A stretch of DNA of 64,000 nucleotides from Affinundibacterium flavidum (lineage in GTDB: Bacteria; Pseudomonadota; Gammaproteobacteria; Burkholderiales; Burkholderiaceae_D): the NCBI RefSeq assembly GCF_014284175.1, contig NZ_JACOGA010000015.1, forward strand, positions 1 to 64,000, in the 5' to 3' direction. Under the pieces are notes generated by a model. It ran no database searches. It saw only the letters and a program-made list of their open reading frames with translations, and was not told the DNA's origin. Below are positions 26,541 through 34,592 of this stretch, piece after piece (within the stretch, counting starts at the first letter, position 1; the number at the start of each line of letters is the position of its first letter). The position numbers were made by a program, and so were the translations under genes.

Positions 26541-27422
26541 CTAAGAATTCTGCCGCATCACCAAAACCGCAAAATACCCAATCACAGGCCCCGCACCAAA
26601 TCCCAACAACGGCATAGGCGTGAATCCTAAATAAGCAAAAATCATGATCGCAATGTAGTACAACGCAATCGGCATCAATTCTGGCGCGCTACGTTTGATG
26701 GCGCCATAAAACAAGCCAATCGGAATCAGTGCAACGCTCAATATCGCTGCTAGCATCGCGACGATTCCCATACCCCCAGCCAACTGAATTACTCCCTCAA
26801 CATAAGGCACGGGCTGTAGCGGATCTGGCTGTTGCCAGCACCGATAGCATAGCAATCCCAATACTGCAGTGACCCCCACTTTCAGCATGGAGCCACCTGC
26901 ACGATGCCACACGATGAAGAGAGCCGCGAGTGCGAAGGCGATCAATTGTGAGACGTCTGGTTGTAATGTTAGTAGTGCTGCGAACACGAACATTAGAACC
27001 ACATTGACAGATACAGAAAACTGCAAACGCCAATGGAGTCTGGCAAGCAAATACAAAGCCAAGGGTAGAACGGCTGCTGAAAAATATAAACGTAGGCCAC
27101 CAAGTTTAAGCCAACGCACCGGATTCCCTGATTCAGGAAATGCGAAACACGCTCCCAATCCAAGCAACATCAGCACGAGTGTTGCAACCCCATTATAAAT
27201 TTGTTGCGGCATGGATGAATGCCTCTCAACAGTCTGATCGCGATTCGTTCTATCCCTCCAAAGCACATAGGCGGTGCCTATGATCGCTACAACCATTTGC
27301 TGCACTTGCAGTGACTGCCCCGCACCCGCCAAGCGCATTAAGAGCACGCTACCAATGAGGCTGGGCAATCCAAACAAGATCAGTAACCAACTTGCGCGCA
27401 TCAACTTTCTCCTCAAATTCAT
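26541..27422 (-). CDS. Polytopic membrane protein, possible remote FtsW/RodA resemblance
   Basis: 293 residues with about eight hydrophobic helices and short loops. Not securely recognised. Two places recall SEDS (FtsW/RodA) proteins: NPVRWLKLGGLRLY followed by a helix, compared with the family's RWI.LG, and LLTLQPDVSQLIAFALAALF compared with the LQPD.G helix. The conserved catalytic aspartate of RodA/FtsW in loop 4 cannot be placed with confidence and the protein is about 90 residues shorter than usual. It ends a few bases downstream of the acyltransferase-3 gene, so the two may be a unit acting on envelope polysaccharide. That link is an inference. Confidence 0.55.
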   Translation of the reverse strand: MNLRRKLMRASWLLILFGLPSLIGSVLLMRLAGAGQSLQVQQMVVAIIGTAYVLWRDRTNRDQTVERHSSMPQQIYNGVATLVLMLLGLGACFAFPESGNPVRWLKLGGLRLYFSAAVLPLALYLLARLHWRLQFSVSVNVVLMFVFAALLTLQPDVSQLIAFALAALFIVWHRAGGSMLKVGVTAVLGLLCYRCWQQPDPLQPVPYVEGVIQLAGGMGIVAMLAAILSVALIPIGLFYGAIKRSAPELMPIALYYIAIMIFAYLGFTPMPLLGFGAGPVIGYFAVLVMRQNS

Positions 27423-27428
27423 GCTGGC

Positions 27429-28565
27429 TTATTTGAATGATTTTGAACGCAGATACTGCATCGCAGGATTACTGACCCAGCGTTCTAGTAATACACCCAA
27501 CAACAAGCAAGCCACAACCACTGGCACGTACACGACAAAAGTCCAACGCATATTCTCACCAAAATAAGCACGATACGCAGTGCATACGCTTAAGACGATG
27601 AACATATGACTCAGGTAGATTTCATAACTCAAATAGCCCATCTTCGCCAACCATTGCCAGCCCCAACGCGGACGCGGCGCGAGACGTTGAGCGGCGAATG
27701 CCAAAAGACAAGCAGACAGGCACAAGATCAACATGCTGTAGCCATGGATTACTTTCCACACTTCGCTACCGAAGAAATAAATCGCAATCAGCCCAATCCC
27801 GCCCAAAACAGCAATCGAACGTGCAAACTGTTCGCTGGTTTTCCAGGCCTGTGCAAGCAGCGCTGTCAATACGCCGAAAGCGATCGCCGACATACCGGGC
27901 AAGTAGGCTTTTTCTTTCCAAATCTCATTACTGACGATCGCTTCACGCGTCCATGGTAAAGAGAATGCCAAGATCAACAAGCCTGCGACTAACCAGCGTC
28001 TTGGTAAGACAATACAGATCAACGGGAACGCGAGATAGAAAACTTCTTCAATCGACAAAGACCACAGCACATCCCAGGCCGCTGGTAACCAAGTCGTCTG
28101 CCCCTCATACCAATTCAAATGCAGACCCAGAGCTGAAAGTAATGCGCGCCACAAAGTTTGCCCTTTTTCCTGCACCACGTAGCCAGAAATTTCCAAGCCA
28201 TGCATGAGACTCAGCACGACTAATAGCAAAGCCAACAAAGGAAAGATGCGACTAAAACGTTGCGTATAAAACTTACGCCAGTCGATTGCGGACAAGTTGC
28301 CGTATTGCGTCAGGCTTCGGCGCGTAATCAAGAACCCGGAGAGGACGAAAAACACAAACACAGATTCATAGCCATTAAAACTGATGCCGTTGATAACTCG
28401 TTTACTTACAAAATCGCCGAGGTAACTAGGGCCAAGAGGCAAACGAAAACTCATCGCTAAATGATGGACGACAACGAATAAGATAGACAGTCCGCGTAGA
28501 AGGTCAATGCCAAAATTACGATCTGAAGAGAGAGGAAAAGTTTTCTGTGAATTTGCTAGTTGCAT
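27429..28565 (-). CDS. Acyltransferase family 3 (OafA/YrhL-like) membrane protein
   Basis: 378 residues with about ten membrane helices. The N-terminal signature FGIDLLRGLSILFVVVHHL (residues 18-36) contains the HH pair typical of acyltransferase-3 proteins, and FFVLSGFLITRR and WSLSIEEVFYLAFPL follow in the expected order. These proteins O-acetylate or O-acylate sugars of LPS, peptidoglycan, exopolysaccharide or glycolipids at the inner membrane. No SGNH domain is fused. It immediately precedes the 293-residue membrane protein (six-base gap), suggesting co-transcription. The acceptor sugar is unknown. Confidence 0.88.
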   Translation of the reverse strand: MQLANSQKTFPLSSDRNFGIDLLRGLSILFVVVHHLAMSFRLPLGPSYLGDFVSKRVINGISFNGYESVFVFFVLSGFLITRRSLTQYGNLSAIDWRKFYTQRFSRIFPLLALLLVVLSLMHGLEISGYVVQEKGQTLWRALLSALGLHLNWYEGQTTWLPAAWDVLWSLSIEEVFYLAFPLICIVLPRRWLVAGLLILAFSLPWTREAIVSNEIWKEKAYLPGMSAIAFGVLTALLAQAWKTSEQFARSIAVLGGIGLIAIYFFGSEVWKVIHGYSMLILCLSACLLAFAAQRLAPRPRWGWQWLAKMGYLSYEIYLSHMFIVLSVCTAYRAYFGENMRWTFVVYVPVVVACLLLGVLLERWVSNPAMQYLRSKSFK

Positions 28566-28679
28566 TATTGAAGAGATGTAAGTTGAAGATCGGTAAGTGC
28601 ATATAGACTCCCAAGCTAGATATTTGGTTCATCTCTATTTTTCTCAGTAAGCTTTTTTGAGATCGCGAATTAAAATTCT

Positions 28680-29093
28680 CTACTTAAGATAATCATATAA
28701 GGGCTTAGATTTATCCACGATATGTACAGTGAATAATTTTAAGGGTGTATCGCCGATCACCTTAAAGCCACCATGTTTCACATCACGTAAATTCATTAAT
28801 GCGGCGCCAGTTGCTAGCGTCATCGGCTCTTTACCTTGCACTTGTATTTGCGCACCCTGCACCACATAGAAAGCTTCTATGCCGTGATGAATGTGAAAAT
28901 CAATCACTTCGCCTGGCTGATATTCAGCAATCGACGAAATCACTTCCATACCCGGTGCACCAGACAAGTCCGCACGTTTTTGCTCTTTGCGCTGTGGCGA
29001 GTCACTTAGACCCTGTGCCACTAAAGTGCTGGCAACACCACATAGAAAAATACTGGCACAGATAATGAATTTTTTTGCGATAGAAGCGTACAT
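28680..29093 (-). CDS. Exported cupin-domain protein
   Basis: 137 residues. Signal peptide MYASIAKKFIICASIFLCGV...TLVAQ, cleaved near residue 27. A single cupin follows: YQPGEVIDFHIHHGIEAFYVVQG supplies the first motif with metal-binding His/His/Glu, and MNLRDVKHGGFKV supplies the second with His. It is a small periplasmic or secreted beta-barrel of unknown substrate. There is no fused regulatory domain. The neighbours, an acyltransferase and a DUF924 protein, do not indicate function. Confidence 0.8.
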   Translation of the reverse strand: MYASIAKKFIICASIFLCGVASTLVAQGLSDSPQRKEQKRADLSGAPGMEVISSIAEYQPGEVIDFHIHHGIEAFYVVQGAQIQVQGKEPMTLATGAALMNLRDVKHGGFKVIGDTPLKLFTVHIVDKSKPLYDYLK

Positions 29094-29156
29094 AGGAAGC
29101 CTCGTTTAAGTAGTAATTCGATAAATAGGCTCAAGAAAAAATTCAAGAAAATTGAA

Positions 29157-29693
29157 TTAAAAACTTGATCCTTTTTCCTTCAAGAATTCAATTTCTTCTG
29201 CAGTCGATTCTCGGCCAAGAATCGCATTACGATGCGGATAACGACCAAATCGATCGATGATCGCTTTATGCTTTAGTTCAAATTCATAATTGCCTTTAGG
29301 CGCATGATCGCGATACAGTTGTTCCGCCCACGCGTGGATTTGGCGTGATTCGCTATGCATAAAAGGCATGTACAAAAAATTGCGTTCGATTTCTGACAAA
29401 GTTTTATCAGCCCCCGCATGAATCGCTTCTTGCGCCAGCACTAAGGCCATGGGATCTTGTGAAAACGCGCCTGGAGTGCTGCGATAAACATTGCGCGAAA
29501 ATTGATCAAGAACGATGATTTCTGCAAGGCGTCCTTTGGGGTCTTGCCGCCACGCATACAATTCACCAACGGCAGCTCGCTGCATCAATGGCAAGAAACG
29601 ATTTGCGATCAACTGATCAAATTCGGGATCGGCGATCCACCATTTTTTGGGGTCGATTTCTTCGAACCAGAATTGAATAATTTGTTGGTACAT
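29157..29693 (-). CDS. DUF924-family protein
   Basis: 178 residues from the ATG at 29693, chosen because GGAGG stands five bases before it. The family pattern is clear: IIQFWFEEIDPKKWWIADPEFDQ at the N-terminus, GRLAEIIVLDQFSRNVYRSTP in the middle, ERNFLYMPFMHSE and FGRYPHRNAILGRESTAEE at the end. DUF924 proteins are helical, tetratricopeptide-like and lack an assigned function. It is a stand-alone cytoplasmic gene next to truB. Confidence 0.85.
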   Translation of the reverse strand: MYQQIIQFWFEEIDPKKWWIADPEFDQLIANRFLPLMQRAAVGELYAWRQDPKGRLAEIIVLDQFSRNVYRSTPGAFSQDPMALVLAQEAIHAGADKTLSEIERNFLYMPFMHSESRQIHAWAEQLYRDHAPKGNYEFELKHKAIIDRFGRYPHRNAILGRESTAEEIEFLKEKGSSF

Positions 29694-29877
29694 GGCCGCC
29701 TCCATAATCACAGTACGAAATTGATTTCCCCGCTCAATACGAGCGCAAGGGTCGAGAAGAAGTTACCAGTACCGAAAGGAATAGGCAATCAATTTCAATA
29801 CGCACCGTGCGGAATCAAGAGTGCGGATTAAAGAGTGCCGATTCGAGAGTGCAAATTAAAAAGTGCGACTCAAAAGA

Positions 29878-30831
29878 TCAATTTGCGGTGGAAATCAAGC
29901 GTTCAGGTGCAAGCACGGAAAATTCTTGTAATTGTGCGGAGCCCAATAATTGTTTGCCAGAGACATCGCCAGCATTACTATCAATACGGTAGACGCGTAC
30001 CCGACCTAATTCCACCGGATGTGCCACCTCTTCTTTGGCTAAAGAGATACGTTGACCTTGCAGAAATCGACGTGCGAGTTCGTCGTTAAGATTGACTTCA
30101 GGAAAGCTGGACAGTAAGGCATCGACTGGCGCTAACAAGGCATGGCGTTGCTCTTCGCTCATCTCTATCAATTGATCGAGCGTCACAGTATTTTCTAAGA
30201 CGAGGTGACCAACATGGGTGCGGCGCAAAGCATTTAAGTGCGCACCGCATCCTAAGGCATTACCGATGTCTTCACCTAAAACACGAATATAAGTGCCTTT
30301 GCTGCAGCGTACATTCAAGGTCAAAAATGGCGCTTCATATTGAACGAATTCAAGTAGATGAATCGTCACCGGACGTGCTTCGCGTTCTAATGTGATGCCT
30401 TCTCGGGCATATTCATAGAGCGGTTTGCCATCGCGTTTGAGTGCCGAATACATAGGTGGCACTTGCCGTATATCGCCTTTGAATTGTTCTAAAACTGCGC
30501 GTATCTGTGTCTCGTTAACATTCACTTCTCGCGTTTGTATCGTTTCACCCTCAGTATCGCCCGTGTTGGTTGTAACGCCCAGATGCACCACAGTTTGATA
30601 GGTTTTGTCGGCGTCTAATAGATCCGCAGAGAACTTCGTCGCTTCACCGAAACACAGTGGCAATAAACCGGTTGCGAACGGATCCAAGGTACCTGTATGA
30701 CCCGCTTTAATTGCATTTAGTAGGCGCTTGGCTTTGATGAGCGCGTCATTGCTCGACCAACCCACAGGCTTATCTAATAGCAGCACGCCATTGATAGGCA
30801 GGCGTGTTTTTTTCTTGATAGCTTGGTTCAT
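29878..30831 (-). CDS. truB: tRNA pseudouridine(55) synthase
   Basis: 317 residues, full length. It makes the universally conserved pseudouridine of the tRNA T-loop. The catalytic aspartate is D50 in AGHTGTLDPFATGLLPLCFG, preceded by the GVLLLDKPVGWSSND signature. The YSALKRDGKPLYEYAREG segment and the C-terminal PUA-like region are present. It is the last gene of the rimP-nusA-infB-rbfA-truB order common in proteobacteria. A hairpin repeat of 76 bases separates it from rbfA. Start ATG at 30831. Confidence 0.96.
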   Translation of the reverse strand: MNQAIKKKTRLPINGVLLLDKPVGWSSNDALIKAKRLLNAIKAGHTGTLDPFATGLLPLCFGEATKFSADLLDADKTYQTVVHLGVTTNTGDTEGETIQTREVNVNETQIRAVLEQFKGDIRQVPPMYSALKRDGKPLYEYAREGITLEREARPVTIHLLEFVQYEAPFLTLNVRCSKGTYIRVLGEDIGNALGCGAHLNALRRTHVGHLVLENTVTLDQLIEMSEEQRHALLAPVDALLSSFPEVNLNDELARRFLQGQRISLAKEEVAHPVELGRVRVYRIDSNAGDVSGKQLLGSAQLQEFSVLAPERLISTAN

Positions 30832-30900
30832 GATGAAATTTTAATTAGGAAGTCGTAAGCAAGAATTTTGCCCCAAATACACAAAAACCTCAGCTCTTAT

Positions 30901-30976
30901 GTAGGGTGCGCCGTGCGCACCGCAGGCCTGGTAGTTATTTCAAACTATCAAAGCCGGTGCGCATGGCGCACCCTAC
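30901..30976. repeat. Hairpin repeat GTAGGGTGCGCC between truB and rbfA
   Basis: GTAGGGTGCGCCGTGCGCACCG pairs, with one or two mismatches, with CGGTGCGCATGGCGCACCCTAC around a CCAGG...AACTATC centre, giving a 76-base cruciform-capable unit. It lies in the transcript between rbfA and truB. Confidence 0.85.
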
Positions 30977-31058
30977 GAGAAGGTATTGCAGATATGGCCT
31001 AAGAGATTTTCGATACATTTTTTTGAATCGAAAGCGATTCTGATCTTCTAAGGCGATA

Positions 31059-31457
31059 TCAATCTTCGCTGTCGTTTTTATCTTCTGGCACATGCGTCGC
31101 ATTTGCTTCATCGATCAATTTCGACATCGCAATTCCACGCATTGTGGAGGTATCGTGAACGAAGTGTAATTGCGGCAAAGTGTGAATGCGCAGTTTCAAG
31201 CCGAGTTGATTACGCAAAAAGCCAGCCGCTTTATTCAAGCCTTCAAAGGTATTTTTAATGGCAGCAGGATCATCCGCCAAGGTGGTGAAATACACTTTTG
31301 CATGTGCGTAATCAGGTGTCAATTGCACCTCAGTGAGCGTGATCATACCGACACGTGGATCTTTAAGCTCAGCCCAAATGATCTCAGACAAATCACGTTG
31401 AATTTGATCAGCAACACGCAAACCGCGGGCTGGGATGGATTTACTATTTTTGGCCAT
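31059..31457 (-). CDS. rbfA: 30S ribosome-binding factor A
   Basis: 132 residues. The KH-like fold of RbfA is recognised from RVADQIQRDLSEIIWAELKDPRVGMITLTEV, the DYAHAKVYFTT strand and the TLPQLHFVHDTSTMRG end. RbfA binds the 30S precursor near helix 1 of 16S rRNA during maturation and cold adaptation. It lies between infB and truB in the conserved order. The infB-rbfA gap holds a terminator-like hairpin and a long inverted repeat, so partial transcriptional separation from infB is possible. Confidence 0.95.
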   Translation of the reverse strand: MAKNSKSIPARGLRVADQIQRDLSEIIWAELKDPRVGMITLTEVQLTPDYAHAKVYFTTLADDPAAIKNTFEGLNKAAGFLRNQLGLKLRIHTLPQLHFVHDTSTMRGIAMSKLIDEANATHVPEDKNDSED

Positions 31458-31497
31458 AATATAAAAACTAAACCTAATTCAAAAACTAAAAAGCGCT

Positions 31498-31563
31498 AAC
31501 CGCAAAGGCGCAGAGTACGCAAAGAATTAAATTTATCTCTGCGTACTCTGCGCCTTTGCGGTT
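31498..31563. repeat. Intergenic hairpin AACCGCAAAGGCGCAGAG, CGCAGAG family, copy 4
   Basis: Arms AACCGCAAAGGCGCAGAGTA and TACTCTGCGCCTTTGCGGTT are perfect over at least 20 bases, with CGCAAAGA / TCTCTGCG inside. It is shorter than copies 1-3 and has different tips but the same GGCGCAGAG / CTCTGCGCC core. It lies between rbfA and infB. Confidence 0.8.
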
Positions 31564-31595
31564 CAAGATCTTCTGTTTTTCTTTATTAAAAAATG

Positions 31596-31622
31596 AAAGA
31601 GGAAGCTCACGCTTCCTCTTTT
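31596..31622 (-). terminator. Terminator-like hairpin after infB
   Basis: AAAGAGGAAGC tcac/gtga GCTTCCTCTTT is a perfect stem. On the minus strand it follows the infB stop by about 10 bases and is followed by CATTTTTTAATA. Its A/T runs on both sides could allow termination in either direction. Confidence 0.7.
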
Positions 31623-31630
31623 TTATTTAC

Positions 31631-34513
31631 TTACAGAGTACGGGCAATTTCCTGAATTTCGAAGATTTCTAAGAAATCTCCAACCTGAATATCGTTGTAG
31701 GCTTTGAGTGAGAGACCGCACTCCATACCTGCACGAACTTCTTTGGCGTCGTCTTTGTAACGCTTCAAAGAATCCAATTCGCCAGTCCATGTCACGACAT
31801 TGTTGCGCAACAAACGGACGGACGACGTACGCTTAACCACACCTTCAGTGACCAAGCAACCTGCAATTGAGCCTACTTTGCTGACGGAGAAGACTTGACG
31901 AATCTCGACCATACCAATGATCGTTTCGCGCTTCTCAGGTGCCAACATGCCGGACAACGCCGATTTGATTTCATCTACCGCATCGTAAATGATGTTGTAG
32001 TAACGGATGTCCACACCATTCGATTCAGCCAACTTACGTGCGGACGCATCAGCACGTGTGTTAAAGCCAATGATGACCGCTTTGGAAGCAACAGCCAAGT
32101 TGACGTCAGATTCGGAGATACCACCGACTGCCGCATGTACCACTTGTACGCGTACTTCGTTGTTCGACAATTTGACCAAAGACTGCACCAAAGCTTCTTG
32201 CGAACCTTGAACGTCGGTTTTGACGATGATAGGCAAGTTTTTGAGTTCGCCTTCGCCCATGTTTTCGAACATGTTTTCGAGCTTCGCTGCCTGTTGTTTC
32301 GCCAATTTAACATCACGGTATTTACCTTGACGGAACAAAGCGATTTCACGGGCTTTGCGTTCATCAACCATGACCATGACTTCTTCACCAGCCGCTGGCA
32401 CTTCGGTCAAACCTTGGATCTCTACTGGAATTGATGGACCAGCTTCGCTGATGTTCTTACCGTTTTCATCCAACATCGCACGAACACGACCATAGGATGA
32501 ACCCGCCAAGACAACGTCACCGCGTTTCAAGGTACCGGATTGAACCAAGATCGTTGCCACCGTACCGCGACCTTTATCCAAACGAGATTCCACTACCAAA
32601 CCTTTAGCTGGCGCATCAACAGGTGCACGCAATTCCAAAACTTCAGCTTGCAACAAAACTTGTTCTAACAAGTCGTCAATACCTTGACCAGTCTTAGCAG
32701 AGACAGAAACGAAAGGAGAATCACCACCATAAGCCTCTGGAACAACGCTTTCTGCGATCAATTCTTGTGTCACGCGATCTGCATTGCCACCTGGTTTATC
32801 GATCTTATTGATTGCAACCACCAACGGCACACCAGCAGCTTTTGCATGTGCAATCGCTTCTTTGGTTTGCGGCATCACGCCATCGTCTGCTGCCACCACC
32901 AGAATAACGATATCAGTTGCTCTCGCACCACGAGCACGCATCGCCGTAAACGCTTCATGACCTGGTGTATCTAAGAAGGTGATCATGCCGCGTGGCGTCT
33001 CCACGTGGTAGGCACCAATGTGCTGTGTAATACCACCAGCTTCACCGGAAGCCACTTTAGCGCGACGAATATAATCGAGCAAAGATGTTTTACCGTGATC
33101 AACGTGACCCATCACCGTGACAACTGGTGCACGTGGTGATGATTCGTATTCTGCGTGTTCTGCAACGTCCGTCAACATCGCTTCTGGATCATCAATTTTC
33201 GCTGCGAAAGCTTTATGACCCATTTCTTCGACCAGAATCATTGCTGTTTCTTGATCAAGAACCTGATTGATCGTGCACATTTGACCGAGTTTCATCAAAT
33301 GCTTAATCACTTCAGATGCTTTGACTGACATCTTATGTGCTAATTCAGCGACTGTTAAAGTCTCTGGTACATACACGTCTTTAATAACTGCTTCGACAGG
33401 TACCTGGAAATTAGTTTCTCTATCGTCTTGATGATTATTACGACGACCTTTAGGGCCGCTTTTCCAACCATCACGACCAACTGGCACTGCACCACGTGTT
33501 TTCAAACCACCGCCGCGTTTTTTCGCCGCGTCTTCTTGCCATGTAGAAGATACATTGGCAGATTTGATGGCTTTTTTGTCGGTTGGTGCTGCGACCGCTG
33601 CTGGCTTAGTATCTTTCTTGTCGCCCGCTTTTTTCTCACCAGGTTTTTTATCGGCTGGTTTATGCAAAGTGCCTTCGGCAACTTTTGATGGAGCCGCCGC
33701 TACTGGAGCTGGAGCTTCTACTGGCTTAGGCTTACGCGCTGCCAACATCATCTCTTTAATTTGTGCGACTTCGTCTGCAACTTTCTTACGTGCGTTTTCT
33801 GCATTTGCAGCACGCGCAGCCGCTTCTTTCACTGCTTCTTTAGCTTCTGCCGCTGCTGCTGTAGCTTTTTTCTTCGCTTCTTCAGCCTCAACACGTTTAG
33901 CTTCTTCGTCTACAACAGGCGCTTCTGCTACTGCCGCTGGCTTACTCGCTTTACTACGCTTTTCTTCAGCTTGCTTCGCTTTTTCAGCATCTGCTTTCGC
34001 TTTCGCAGCAGCTTCCGCTTCACGCGCCGCTTTTGCTTCGGCTTCTTTTTCTGCTTCAAGTTTCGCCAGTTGCTCTTGCTTCTCTAACAGCTCTGCTTCA
34101 CGACGCGCTGCCAATTCAGCTTCTGCCTGCGCTTCGGCTTCGCGACGTGCTATTTCAGCTGGGTCAATTGCTGGTGCAGTGGATTTCACATTCTCTTCAG
34201 GAGAACTTTCATCGCGCTTGACGAAGGTGCGTTTTTTTCGCACTTCAACCTGCACGGTACGTGTTTTACCAGTCGCATCAGCTTGCTTGATCTCGGTTGT
34301 TTCCTTGCGAGTCAAAGTGATTTTTTTCTTTTCGGCATCAGGAGCCACGCCGTGCGAACGGCGTAAATGTTCCAATAACTTATCCTTATCTTCTTTGGAC
34401 AAGATATCGGACGCAGACGCTTTTGCAACGCCTGCGGCATTCAATTGCGTGAGCAGTAAATCCGCTGACATTTTCAGCTCGGTGGCAAATTGAGCTACAT
34501 TATTACTCGCCAT
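31631..34513 (-). CDS. infB: Translation initiation factor IF-2
   Basis: 960 residues. IF-2 is the GTPase that brings fMet-tRNA to the ribosome. An IF2_N module is at the N-terminus (VAQFATELKMSADLLLTQL), then a charged Ala/Glu/Lys-rich linker from about 100 to 350. A second IF2_N module at about 380-435 leads to the G domain, with G1 GHVDHGKT at 469-476, DTPGHEAF and NKIDKP, then domains II-IV. The low-complexity linker accounts for many spurious antisense frames. It lies in the nusA operon, 79 bases after nusA, with the usual order. Length is typical of beta-proteobacteria. Confidence 0.97.
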   Translation of the reverse strand: MASNNVAQFATELKMSADLLLTQLNAAGVAKASASDILSKEDKDKLLEHLRRSHGVAPDAEKKKITLTRKETTEIKQADATGKTRTVQVEVRKKRTFVKRDESSPEENVKSTAPAIDPAEIARREAEAQAEAELAARREAELLEKQEQLAKLEAEKEAEAKAAREAEAAAKAKADAEKAKQAEEKRSKASKPAAVAEAPVVDEEAKRVEAEEAKKKATAAAAEAKEAVKEAAARAANAENARKKVADEVAQIKEMMLAARKPKPVEAPAPVAAAPSKVAEGTLHKPADKKPGEKKAGDKKDTKPAAVAAPTDKKAIKSANVSSTWQEDAAKKRGGGLKTRGAVPVGRDGWKSGPKGRRNNHQDDRETNFQVPVEAVIKDVYVPETLTVAELAHKMSVKASEVIKHLMKLGQMCTINQVLDQETAMILVEEMGHKAFAAKIDDPEAMLTDVAEHAEYESSPRAPVVTVMGHVDHGKTSLLDYIRRAKVASGEAGGITQHIGAYHVETPRGMITFLDTPGHEAFTAMRARGARATDIVILVVAADDGVMPQTKEAIAHAKAAGVPLVVAINKIDKPGGNADRVTQELIAESVVPEAYGGDSPFVSVSAKTGQGIDDLLEQVLLQAEVLELRAPVDAPAKGLVVESRLDKGRGTVATILVQSGTLKRGDVVLAGSSYGRVRAMLDENGKNISEAGPSIPVEIQGLTEVPAAGEEVMVMVDERKAREIALFRQGKYRDVKLAKQQAAKLENMFENMGEGELKNLPIIVKTDVQGSQEALVQSLVKLSNNEVRVQVVHAAVGGISESDVNLAVASKAVIIGFNTRADASARKLAESNGVDIRYYNIIYDAVDEIKSALSGMLAPEKRETIIGMVEIRQVFSVSKVGSIAGCLVTEGVVKRTSSVRLLRNNVVTWTGELDSLKRYKDDAKEVRAGMECGLSLKAYNDIQVGDFLEIFEIQEIARTL

Positions 34514-34592
34514 TCAGTCCTCTTTCCTTGTTTTGTGCTGTGATTTAAATTTAAATTAAATCTACACTTCAATATTGATTGTTAACTCGTGA

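Noticed and set aside
34033..34221. Plus-strand stretch translating as TALLHDALPIQ that could suggest adapter contamination
   Set aside because: The minus strand reads continuously as the infB linker with normal codons, so it is genuine sequence.
33555..34493. 312-codon plus-strand open frame opposite infB
   Set aside because: It is the antisense of the Ala/Glu/Lys-rich infB linker, giving Ser/Ala/Phe-rich low complexity; infB itself is certain.
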